A stretch of DNA of 7,151 nt. Origin: Burkholderiales bacterium. GTDB taxonomy: Bacteria > Pseudomonadota > Gammaproteobacteria > Burkholderiales > Burkholderiaceae_F. The notes under the pieces were generated by a model. The model was given only the letters and a program-made list of their open reading frames with translations. It did no database searches and was not told where the DNA came from. The stretch lies in assembly GCA_024641225.1 (NCBI GenBank), contig JAHEDN010000122.1, positions 1 to 7,151 of the forward strand. The letters are read 5' to 3'. The translations under genes and the position numbers were made by a program. Shown here piece by piece: positions 1-4,943 of the stretch (its first letter is position 1; each line of letters begins with the position of its first letter).

Positions 1-129
1 GCCCGACTGCTCCCGCTTGGCCCGAATGTTCATCCCCTCGGTGGCGGCCGCAGCAAGGAAAGTCTGCTCCTGCGCGGCGCCGGGCGCCAGCGCCGATGCA
101 GGCGATGCACGACGCCCGCCGGGGTGCAT
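1..129 (-). CDS. Possible N-terminal fragment of an unidentified minus-strand gene, cut by the window edge
   Basis: An open minus-strand frame runs off the left edge. It can start at an ATG at 129 or an in-frame ATG at 33. The 33 start is preceded by GAGGGG almost touching the ATG, which is closer than usual for a ribosome binding site. The 129 start has no such site and lies inside a perfect inverted repeat (101-133), so 33 is the more believable of the two. The visible residues are rich in Ala, Gly and Arg up to the second Met, then read MNIRAKREQSG. I do not recognise the protein. In DNA this GC-rich, a short open frame can be chance, and the sequence left of the window would decide. Confidence 0.2.
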   Translation of the reverse strand, partial: MHPGGRRASPASALAPGAAQEQTFLAAAATEGMNIRAKREQSG

Positions 130-133
130 CGCC
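101..133 (-). terminator. Perfect 10-bp hairpin downstream of the aminotransferase gene
   Basis: GGCGATGCAC (101-110) and GTGCATCGCC (124-133) are perfect reverse complements around a 13-base GC-rich spacer. The hairpin lies about 30 bases past the aminotransferase stop codon. No T-run follows on either strand, so it is not a standard intrinsic terminator. It could stabilise the 3' end of the mRNA or mark a Rho-dependent end. Several GGCGCC palindromes nearby (75-90 and 135-145) add to the structure. The inverted repeat is seen directly; its role is inferred. Confidence 0.35.
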
Positions 134-163
134 CGGGCGCCGGCGTGGCGCTGTCGGGTGACG

Positions 164-1501
164 TCAGTCGATCTTCTTCAGCGACTCGCGGATCGTCTCG
201 ACCAGCTGCTCGATCTGCGGCTTCTCGATGACGAGCGGCGGGCTCATTGCCAGGATGTCGCCGGTGAAGCGCACCAGCGCACCGGACTCGAAGCACCTGA
301 CATGCGCCTCGAGCCCGCGCCGGGCCGGCGCTCCCGCGCGCGGCTCGAGTTCGATGCCGCCGACCAGGCCCAGATTGCGGACGTCGATCACGTGTCGCGC
401 ATCCTTGAGCGAGTGCAGCGCCTGCTCCCAGAAGGGCGCAAGGTCGCGCGCGCGGTCGAAGAGCTTCTCCTGCGCGTACAGCTTCTGCGTTGCTACCACC
501 GCCGCGCAGGCCAGCGGGTGACCGGAGTAGGTGTAGCCGTGCAGGAACTCGATCGCTCCCTCGGGGGCGCCGTTGACGATCGCGTCGTGCACTGCGTCGC
601 TGGCCAGCACTGCGCCGAGCGGCACGGCCGCATTGTTGATTGCCTTGGCGCAGGTCAGGATGTCCGGCGTGATGCCGAAGTAGTCGGCGGCGAAGGGTGC
701 CCCGAGCCGGCCGAAGCCTGTGATCACCTCGTCGAAGATCAGCAGGATGCCGTGCTTGCGGCAGGAGGCGGCGAGCTTCTCCAGATAGCCCTGCGGCGGG
801 ATCAGCACGCCGGCGCTGCCACCCATCGGCTCGACGATCACTGCCGCGATGTTGCTGGCGTCGTGGAACGCGATCAGGCGGTCGAGTTCGTCGGCGAACT
901 CCGCCCCGTGCGCCGGCTGGCCGCGCGAAAAGGCGTTGCGCGCGAGATCGTGGGTTGAGCGGATGTGGTCGACGCCTGCCATCATCGCCGGCCAGACCTT
1001 GCGGTTGCCGGGAATGCCGCCTGCCATGGTGCCGCCGATGTTGACGCCGTGGTAGCCGCGCTCGCGGCCGATGATGATGCGCCGGCTCGGTTCGCCGCGG
1101 GCGCGGTGATAGGCGAGCGCCATCTTGAGCGCCGTGTCGGCTGCTTCCGAGCCGGAGTTGACGAAGAACACATGGCGCATCCCCGCCGGCGCCACGTTGG
1201 CCACCGCGGTGGCCGCTTCGAAGGCCAACGGATGGCCGACCTGGAACGGCGGCGCAAAGTCCATCGTCGCCGCCTGCTTCTGGACCGCCTCGACGATCGG
1301 CTTGCGGTTGTGCCCGGCATTGACGCACCACAGCCCGGCCGTGCCGTCGAGGATCTGGCGACCGTCCGGCGTCCAGTAGTGCATGCCGTCGGCCTTCGCC
1401 AGCAGCCGGGGTGCCGCCTTGAACTGCCGGTTGGCGGTGAATGGCATCCACCACTCGTCGAGCGAGACCATCGTGCCGGTCAGCGGATTGTCGAGCTTCA
1501 T
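164..1501 (-). CDS. Omega-amino acid:pyruvate aminotransferase (class III, PLP-dependent; beta-alanine--pyruvate type)
   Basis: A complete 445-residue fold-type I, class III aminotransferase, close to the usual length (about 445-450) of beta-alanine/omega-amino acid:pyruvate transaminases. These move an amino group from beta-alanine or another omega-amino acid to pyruvate, giving malonate semialdehyde (or another aldehyde) and alanine in the cytosol. Visible landmarks: GLW (56-58) near the substrate pocket; NSGSEA (115-120), the phosphate-binding turn; YHG (150-152), with the aromatic residue that stacks on the cofactor; FDEV with Asp257, which pairs with the pyridine nitrogen; the PLP lysine Lys286 in CAKAINN; and Arg411 in LVRFTGD, matching the arginine that binds the substrate carboxylate in omega-transaminases. 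The ATG at 1501 is supported by GGAGGT (1511-1506) four bases upstream. It lies 84 bases after the lipoprotein gene on the same strand. Exact substrate is not provable from sequence; another omega-amine:pyruvate transaminase is the main alternative. Confidence 0.93.
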   Translation of the reverse strand: MKLDNPLTGTMVSLDEWWMPFTANRQFKAAPRLLAKADGMHYWTPDGRQILDGTAGLWCVNAGHNRKPIVEAVQKQAATMDFAPPFQVGHPLAFEAATAVANVAPAGMRHVFFVNSGSEAADTALKMALAYHRARGEPSRRIIIGRERGYHGVNIGGTMAGGIPGNRKVWPAMMAGVDHIRSTHDLARNAFSRGQPAHGAEFADELDRLIAFHDASNIAAVIVEPMGGSAGVLIPPQGYLEKLAASCRKHGILLIFDEVITGFGRLGAPFAADYFGITPDILTCAKAINNAAVPLGAVLASDAVHDAIVNGAPEGAIEFLHGYTYSGHPLACAAVVATQKLYAQEKLFDRARDLAPFWEQALHSLKDARHVIDVRNLGLVGGIELEPRAGAPARRGLEAHVRCFESGALVRFTGDILAMSPPLVIEKPQIEQLVETIRESLKKID

Positions 1502-1585
1502 TCAGACCTCCGTTGCGAATACATGTCACGGCGGGCCGCACCCGGTGGGCGGCTGCGTTCCGCGTGCCGGCCCCGCGGGCGCCGG

Positions 1586-2152
1586 TCAAGGCGCGAGACG
1601 GAACGAGTCGAAGAACGTCTCCAGCGCCTGTGGCGGAATTTCGCCCTCCGCGCCGAGCGCGACGAGCTGGAAGAGCTGATCATCGACTACGTACAGGCGC
1701 ACTGCAAGTCGCGCCGGCCGGCCGCTGCCGGCCGTGCCCGTTGCGTCGAACGACTGCGCGGCCCGCAGCATCCGCGTACCCAGGCCTGCGGGGGCGCCGG
1801 CGCCGATGGGCTCGACCGGCCCCGCCTGAACGTTGCGCAGCAGCCCGTCGCTGAACCACGCCACCGTGACTGCCAGTGCCGCCGGCGATTCGACTGCGAA
1901 CGGCGGCAGCCGCACGCTGCCGACCGCGAACAGCGACGCCCCCACGCCGGTCGACAGCATCGACATCTCGGCGCGCACCGGCCCGGCCGGGTGATCGAAC
2001 GCGATCTCGCGCGTGACTTCCTGCGGCTTGTCCGGCAACGCCACCACGTACCGCGCGTCCGGCTGCCGATACTCGCGCCAGTTGAAGCGCGGGCTGCAGG
2101 CGGCGATCAGCGCCACGCAGGTCGCCGCGACGGCGATTCTGAGCGGCCTCAT
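1586..2152 (-). CDS. Small predicted lipoprotein, possibly PsbP/Mog1-like fold
   Basis: A 188-residue protein with a lipoprotein signal: a basic start (MRPLR), a hydrophobic stretch over residues 6-18, and the lipobox LIAAC with the lipidated cysteine at 19. Ser20 at the +2 position suggests the outer membrane rather than retention in the inner membrane. The mature part begins with a YRQPDARYVVALPDKP segment (about 28-43) and ends with a beta-rich stretch and ETFFDSFRLAP. This layout recalls small envelope proteins with a PsbP/Mog1-like fold (opening P-x-x-F/Y-V-V-x-x-P, closing F-x-D-S-F-R/K-L), a resemblance rather than a firm assignment. The frame stays open far upstream, but only this ATG (2152) gives a proper signal peptide. 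No Shine-Dalgarno sequence precedes it; the bases immediately upstream are the T-run of the THX terminator. Expression may therefore rely on read-through. Function unknown. Confidence 0.8.
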   Translation of the reverse strand: MRPLRIAVAATCVALIAACSPRFNWREYRQPDARYVVALPDKPQEVTREIAFDHPAGPVRAEMSMLSTGVGASLFAVGSVRLPPFAVESPAALAVTVAWFSDGLLRNVQAGPVEPIGAGAPAGLGTRMLRAAQSFDATGTAGSGRPARLAVRLYVVDDQLFQLVALGAEGEIPPQALETFFDSFRLAP

Positions 2153-2156
2153 GACG

Positions 2157-2181
2157 AAAAAAGCCGGGCTGCCCCGGCTTT
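2157..2181 (-). terminator. Intrinsic terminator of the THX gene
   Basis: On the minus strand AAAGCCGGG (2181-2173) and CCCGGCTTT (2168-2160) form a perfect 9-bp stem with a four-base loop (GCAG), followed by a run of six Ts in total (2162-2157). It starts 18 bases past the THX stop codon. Its T-run ends only 4 bases before the ATG of the downstream lipoprotein gene, unusually close for a terminator. Confidence 0.88.
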
Positions 2182-2199
2182 GCGCGGCAAGCGACTTGC

Positions 2200-2328
2200 C
2201 TACTTGCGGGTGCGGGCAGCCGCTTTGGCCGCGGCGTCTTCCTTCTTCTTGACCCGAGTCGGGCGGGTCTTGCCGTAACTGCCGTTGTAGATCTTGCCGC
2301 GCCGTGTGCGCAGGTCGCCTTTGCCCAT
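2200..2328 (-). CDS. 30S ribosomal protein THX
   Basis: A 42-residue, very basic protein starting MGKGDLRTRRGKIYNGSYGK and ending in a Lys/Arg/Ala-rich tail. The start matches the THX family signature (MGKGDxRTRRGKIxxGxYG), a small 30S-subunit protein first described in Thermus, where it sits in a pocket at the top of the head; many proteobacteria encode a longer-tailed version like this one. The gene is under 50 codons and lies in a different frame from the long open frame that covers it, so it is easily missed. Support for a real gene: AAGGAA (2344-2339) ten bases before the ATG, a good -10 element 35 bases upstream of the ATG, and a textbook terminator just after the stop. It looks like a stand-alone unit. 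Confidence 0.9.
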   Translation of the reverse strand: MGKGDLRTRRGKIYNGSYGKTRPTRVKKKEDAAAKAAARTRK

Positions 2329-2362
2329 GATGTCGCCGTTCCTTGCTCGTTCTGGGGCGGCA

Positions 2363-2368
2363 AGTATA
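2363..2368 (-). promoter_or_regulatory. Candidate -10 element for the THX gene
   Basis: The minus strand reads TATACT at 2368-2363, five of six matches to TATAAT, in the most AT-rich patch of the divergent gap. A start site near 2356 would give a 5' leader of about 28 bases containing the AAGGAA ribosome site. No convincing -35 hexamer lies 16-18 bases upstream, so an activator or a weak -35 is implied. Confidence 0.4.
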
Positions 2369-2373
2369 TCGGC

Positions 2374-2383
2374 GCCTGCAGGC
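2374..2383. promoter_or_regulatory. 10-bp palindrome between the divergent -10 elements
   Basis: GCCTGCAGGC is its own reverse complement. It lies between the minus-strand TATACT (2368-2363) and a plus-strand TAGACT (2387-2392) that could be the -10 of the DUF1840 gene. A protein bound here would cover the spacer of both promoters. A 10-bp palindrome is not rare by chance in GC-rich DNA, so the operator role is only a suggestion. Confidence 0.2.
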
Positions 2384-2422
2384 CACTAGACTTGCGTCAC
2401 GCAGACCAACGTCGAGCATGTC

Positions 2423-2764
2423 ATGGCCCTCGTCGTCTTTCGTTCCAAAGCCGCAGGCGAGATTTTCATGTTCGCCGAGACCGCGCGCCGCCTGCTGGCG
2501 ATCATCGGCAAGGGGGACACCGCACGCGGGGTGATCAGCGCCGAGCAGGTCGCCGATGCCCTCGCAAGGCTGACAGCGGCAGTCGAGGAGGAAAAGGCGC
2601 AGATCAGGCAGGCCCGCGAAGAGTCTGAAGCGGCGCAACGGCGCGGCGAGGCTGCCGCGGATGAAGCGGCACGCGCGATCACCCTCAGCCAGCGCGCCCA
2701 CCCCCTGCTCGAAATGCTGCGAGCCGCCGAACGCAAGCGCGTCGATGTGACCTGGGGCGTGTGA
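2423..2764 (+). CDS. DUF1840 domain-containing protein
   Basis: A 113-residue protein covering the whole DUF1840 family, which is nearly confined to Betaproteobacteria and has no known function. Family traits seen: a short opening strand (ALVVFRSKAAGEIFMF, residues 2-17), a helix with RLLAIIGK (23-30), the GVISAEQVADALARL segment (36-50), a charged Glu/Arg/Ala-rich helix likely to form a coiled coil (about 52-85), and the closing block SQRAHPLLEMLRAA...VTWGV (89-113), where Leu-Leu-Glu-Met-Leu and the terminal TWGV are typical. No signal peptide or membrane segment, so probably cytosolic. The ATG at 2423 fits the family's start; no clear Shine-Dalgarno sequence precedes it. A nearby ATG at 2418 is out of frame. 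The gene diverges from THX across a 94-base gap; TAGACT (2387-2392) may be its -10. Confidence 0.88.
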   Translation: MALVVFRSKAAGEIFMFAETARRLLAIIGKGDTARGVISAEQVADALARLTAAVEEEKAQIRQAREESEAAQRRGEAAADEAARAITLSQRAHPLLEMLRAAERKRVDVTWGV

Positions 2765-2855
2765 ACGCTTACATCGTTATTATCTGAATGCTGCCGGTAG
2801 GCGGGCGCAGCGGGTCGCCAGGCTGGCCGGGCGGCTGCAGGAACAGGGAGCGCAG

Positions 2856-4055
2856 TTGGGGCTGATGCCTTTCTCGTCGGCACGGGGCAGGTGGGCAAGG
2901 AACGGCCTGATCGTCACGGCGATCCTGCTGCTTCTGGCAGGCGGCCTGTTCGCGCTCGGCGCGGCACGCGAAGATGCGATGCTGCACCAGCGGTACACAA
3001 GCGTCCTCGACCTGGCGGCGCGATCGCTCGACGCGCAGCAGGCAACGGCACACGTCCACCAGAACCTGGCCCGCATCGCCGGACGCGGCGCGGATAAGTC
3101 GCTGCAAAGCGGCCAGCTTGGCGCGGCCCTGCAGAATCTGGTCGACAGCCTCGAGGCGCTCAGCGCCGAACTGGCCGAACTGCGCAAGTTCGAACCGGAA
3201 ACGGCCGCGGGCAAGGAACTGGCGCGTGCTGGCGAAGCCACAGCGCGCCTGCTGGCGCTGGCCCGTGAGATGCAGCGCCCAGCGGCCGCGGCAGAGCCGG
3301 TGCAGCTGCGCAGCCGGCTGATGGACACCGCCGAAGGCGAACTGGAGACCATCAATAACGCGCTCGGTGATCTGCTCGTTGCGCGACGCGCGCGCATTGA
3401 CGATGCGGCGCGGCTCGAGCAGCGGGCCGACCACTTCGCGCGTATCAGCGTGTTCGCGGCTGGCGCGCTGGGCCTCGCGCTCGGGCTGATGCTGACACTG
3501 GTGGCGTGGCGCTCGATGTCGACCAATGCGTCGCTGATGACGCAACTGACCCAGCTGGCCCGAGAGGACAGCCTGACCGGGGTGGCCAACCGGCGCACGC
3601 TCGACGAGCGGCTGCCCCAGGAGATGGCGAGGGCGATTCGGCACAAGTACTCGCTGTCGGTGGTGATGATCGACCTCGACTACTTCAAGCGCTTCAACGA
3701 TCGCCGCGGGCACGCGGCCGGGGATGCCTTGCTGCGCGACTCCGCGCAGGCCTGGCTGCGCCAGCTGCGGCCGACCGACCTGCTCGCCCGCTACGGCGGC
3801 GAAGAGTTCACGTTGGTGCTGCCGGTGTGCGGCGAGAATCAGGCCGAGCACATGGTGGAACGGCTGCAGCCGCTGGTGCCTGAAAGGCAGACGTTCTCGG
3901 CCGGAATCGCCACGTGGAACGGGCTCGACAGTCCGCAGGAACTGCTGGCGGCGGCCGACCGCGCGCTGCTGCAGGCCAAGCGTGGCGGGCGTAACCGTAT
4001 CGTTGTCTCCGGCCGCGAACCGCAGATCTCGCTGCCGCTGCGGCTCGCCTCCTGA
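2856..4055 (+). CDS. Membrane-anchored GGDEF diguanylate cyclase
   Basis: A 399-residue inner-membrane enzyme expected to make c-di-GMP from two GTP. Layout: a short cytosolic start, membrane segment 17-35, a periplasmic region of about 160 residues that looks all-helical (four-helix-bundle-like, Ala/Leu/Glu-rich), membrane segment about 197-217, and a GGDEF domain from about 235 to 385. The domain looks fully active: DSLTGVANRR (238-247), metal-binding Asp273 in MIDLDYFKRFND, H-x3-GD (286-290), and GGEEF (314-318). The inhibitory I-site RxxD is present as RPTD (305-308), five residues before GGEEF, so product feedback is expected. Start choice: TTG at 2856 has AGGGAG five bases upstream; the in-frame ATG at 2865 has only a weak GGGG, and would shorten the protein by three residues. 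The ligand sensed by the periplasmic bundle is unknown. creB follows after 92 bases with no terminator visible. Confidence 0.93.
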   Translation: MGLMPFSSARGRWARNGLIVTAILLLLAGGLFALGAAREDAMLHQRYTSVLDLAARSLDAQQATAHVHQNLARIAGRGADKSLQSGQLGAALQNLVDSLEALSAELAELRKFEPETAAGKELARAGEATARLLALAREMQRPAAAAEPVQLRSRLMDTAEGELETINNALGDLLVARRARIDDAARLEQRADHFARISVFAAGALGLALGLMLTLVAWRSMSTNASLMTQLTQLAREDSLTGVANRRTLDERLPQEMARAIRHKYSLSVVMIDLDYFKRFNDRRGHAAGDALLRDSAQAWLRQLRPTDLLARYGGEEFTLVLPVCGENQAEHMVERLQPLVPERQTFSAGIATWNGLDSPQELLAAADRALLQAKRGGRNRIVVSGREPQISLPLRLAS

Positions 4056-4147
4056 GGAGATGGCCGCTTTGTGCCATCGTCCGCGGTCATGAGCCTGTCG
4101 AGCCGCCTCAAGGGCGAATCCTGCAGTCGCAGCGGGCACTCGGTCCG

Positions 4148-4855
4148 ATGAGTGCGGGTCCCGCCGTCCTGCTTGTCGAGGACGAGCCGGCAATCGCCGA
4201 TACCGTCGTCTATGCGCTGTCCACCGACGGCTTTGCGCCGCGCTGGGTGGCGAGCGGCGAAGCGGCGCTGGCGGCGGCGGCAGGCACGCACTTTGCCCTG
4301 GCGATCATCGACATCGGACTGCCCGACATCAACGGGCTCGAGCTGTTTCGCCAGCTGCAGCGCGCCTATCCGGCGCTGCCGGTGATCTTTCTCACCGCGC
4401 GTTCCGGCGAGATCGACCGCGTGGTCGGGCTCGAAATGGGCGCCGACGACTATGTGGCCAAGCCGTTTTCGCCACGCGAACTGGTGGCGCGCGTGCGCAC
4501 GGTTCTGCGCCGGGCACAGCGGGCGGCGGTTGTGGCCGGGCAGCCGGCCGCGCCAGCGGCGTTCGAGACTGATGACGAGCGCAAGCTGATTCGCTTTCAC
4601 GGTACCGCGCTCGACCTGTCGCGGATCGAGTACCGGCTGCTCAAGGTGCTCGTCGAGCGGCCCGGTCGCGTCTACTCGCGCGACGAGCTGATGGAGCGTG
4701 CCTGGGACGATCCCGGCGCCGCTTTCGACCGCACGGTCGACGCGCACGTGAAGACGCTGCGCGCCAAGCTCCGCGCGATCGCGCCCGACGAGGATCCGAT
4801 CGTGACGCACCGGGGAATGGGGTATTCGCTGCGCGAGGAAGGACGTGAAAAGTGA
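4148..4855 (+). CDS. creB: Response regulator CreB (OmpR/PhoB family)
   Basis: A 235-residue two-domain regulator. The receiver domain (about 5-122) has the acidic pocket Glu11/Asp12, the phosphorylation site Asp55 in IIDIGLPD, Thr83 in FLTARS and Lys105 in VAKPFSPREL. A short linker leads to a winged-helix DNA-binding domain (about 138-230) with FDRTVDAHVKTLRAKLRAI and HRGMGYSLR. From memory, the stretches EDEPAIADTVVY, GADDYVAKPFSPRE and the TVDAHVKTLRAKLRAI block closely match Escherichia coli CreB, which activates genes carrying the box TTCAC-N6-TTCAC. It pairs with the CreC-like kinase 88 bases downstream. The last residues (EEGREK) run past the usual family end and are encoded within a tandem heptamer repeat that also holds the stop codon. 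No clear Shine-Dalgarno site precedes the ATG. General OmpR-family identity is certain; the CreB name is very likely because its partner is CreC. Confidence 0.92.
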   Translation: MSAGPAVLLVEDEPAIADTVVYALSTDGFAPRWVASGEAALAAAAGTHFALAIIDIGLPDINGLELFRQLQRAYPALPVIFLTARSGEIDRVVGLEMGADDYVAKPFSPRELVARVRTVLRRAQRAAVVAGQPAAPAAFETDDERKLIRFHGTALDLSRIEYRLLKVLVERPGRVYSRDELMERAWDDPGAAFDRTVDAHVKTLRAKLRAIAPDEDPIVTHRGMGYSLREEGREK

Positions 4856-4872
4856 AGCGTGAAATGTGAAAC
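4845..4872 (+). repeat. Four tandem heptamers (GTGAANN) across the creB stop codon
   Basis: Four adjacent copies read GTGAAAA, GTGAAGC, GTGAAAT and GTGAAAC, exact in the first five bases and variable in the last two. The creB stop TGA (4853-4855) is inside the second copy. On the minus strand the array is a series of TTCAC pentamers two bases apart. TTCAC is the half-site of the CreB box, but that box uses six bases between halves, a spacing not found here. The array also forms the left arm of the inverted repeat at 4852-4937. Confidence 0.85.
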
Positions 4873-4937
4873 GCGGCACGGCCCGGCGAGCATCGGCAGC
4901 AGGCCGTCAATGATTTACCTTTCCCATTTCGCTTCGC
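4852..4937 (+). repeat. Long imperfect inverted repeat filling the creB-creC gap
   Basis: The left arm (4852-4871) pairs with the right arm (4920-4937). From outside in: GTGAAGC with GCTTCGC (one T-G wobble), a two-base bulge (4859-4860), GAAATG with CATTTC, one T/C mismatch, then GAAA with TTTC: 17 pairs in all. Inside the 48-base loop ACGGCC (4878-4883) pairs with GGCCGT (4902-4907), giving a nested stem. The creB stop codon is in the left arm; the right arm ends 6 bases before creC's ATG. It may be a scattered palindromic repeat, a remnant of a small mobile element, or an RNA structure acting on creC translation. No T-run follows, so it is not an intrinsic terminator. Confidence 0.7.
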
Positions 4938-4943
4938 CAACGA

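Noticed and set aside
159..166. TGACGTCA palindrome at the aminotransferase stop codon
   Set aside because: An 8-bp palindrome is expected by chance, and this one overlaps the coding end with no regulatory context.
30..1589. A 519-codon minus-strand frame overlapping the aminotransferase in another frame
   Set aside because: The aminotransferase frame holds all catalytic residues and a ribosome site; this one is an Arg-rich shadow.
965..2278. A 437-codon open frame on the plus strand opposite the aminotransferase, lipoprotein and THX genes
   Set aside because: It runs antisense across three genes with good protein-level evidence, and its low-complexity Arg/Ala-rich product has no recognisable domain.
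2153..2701. N-terminal extension of the lipoprotein to a start at 2701
   Set aside because: The extension runs antisense through the DUF1840 gene, then across THX and its terminator, and would bury the signal peptide in the middle of the protein.
2778..2783. TATTAT as the -10 element of a cyclase promoter
   Set aside because: It matches TATAAT in five of six bases in an AT-rich patch, but no -35 hexamer sits at any sensible spacing, so it is not listed as a feature.
2788..2865. A 25-codon leader peptide ending in a TGATG overlap with the cyclase's possible ATG at 2865
   Set aside because: It has no ribosome binding site and no attenuator-like hairpin, and the TTG at 2856 with AGGGAG is a reasonable start without it.
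4059..4078. GATGGC/GCCATC hairpin after the cyclase stop as a terminator
   Set aside because: Only a 6-bp stem with an 8-base loop and no T-run; too weak to call.
2769..4193. A 474-codon open frame on the minus strand opposite the diguanylate cyclase
   Set aside because: It mirrors the real GGDEF gene, is rich in Arg, Gln and His, and has no domain signature or ribosome site.
4845..4872. A CRISPR-like short repeat array
   Set aside because: The units are only 7 bases with no spacers, and no cas gene is nearby.
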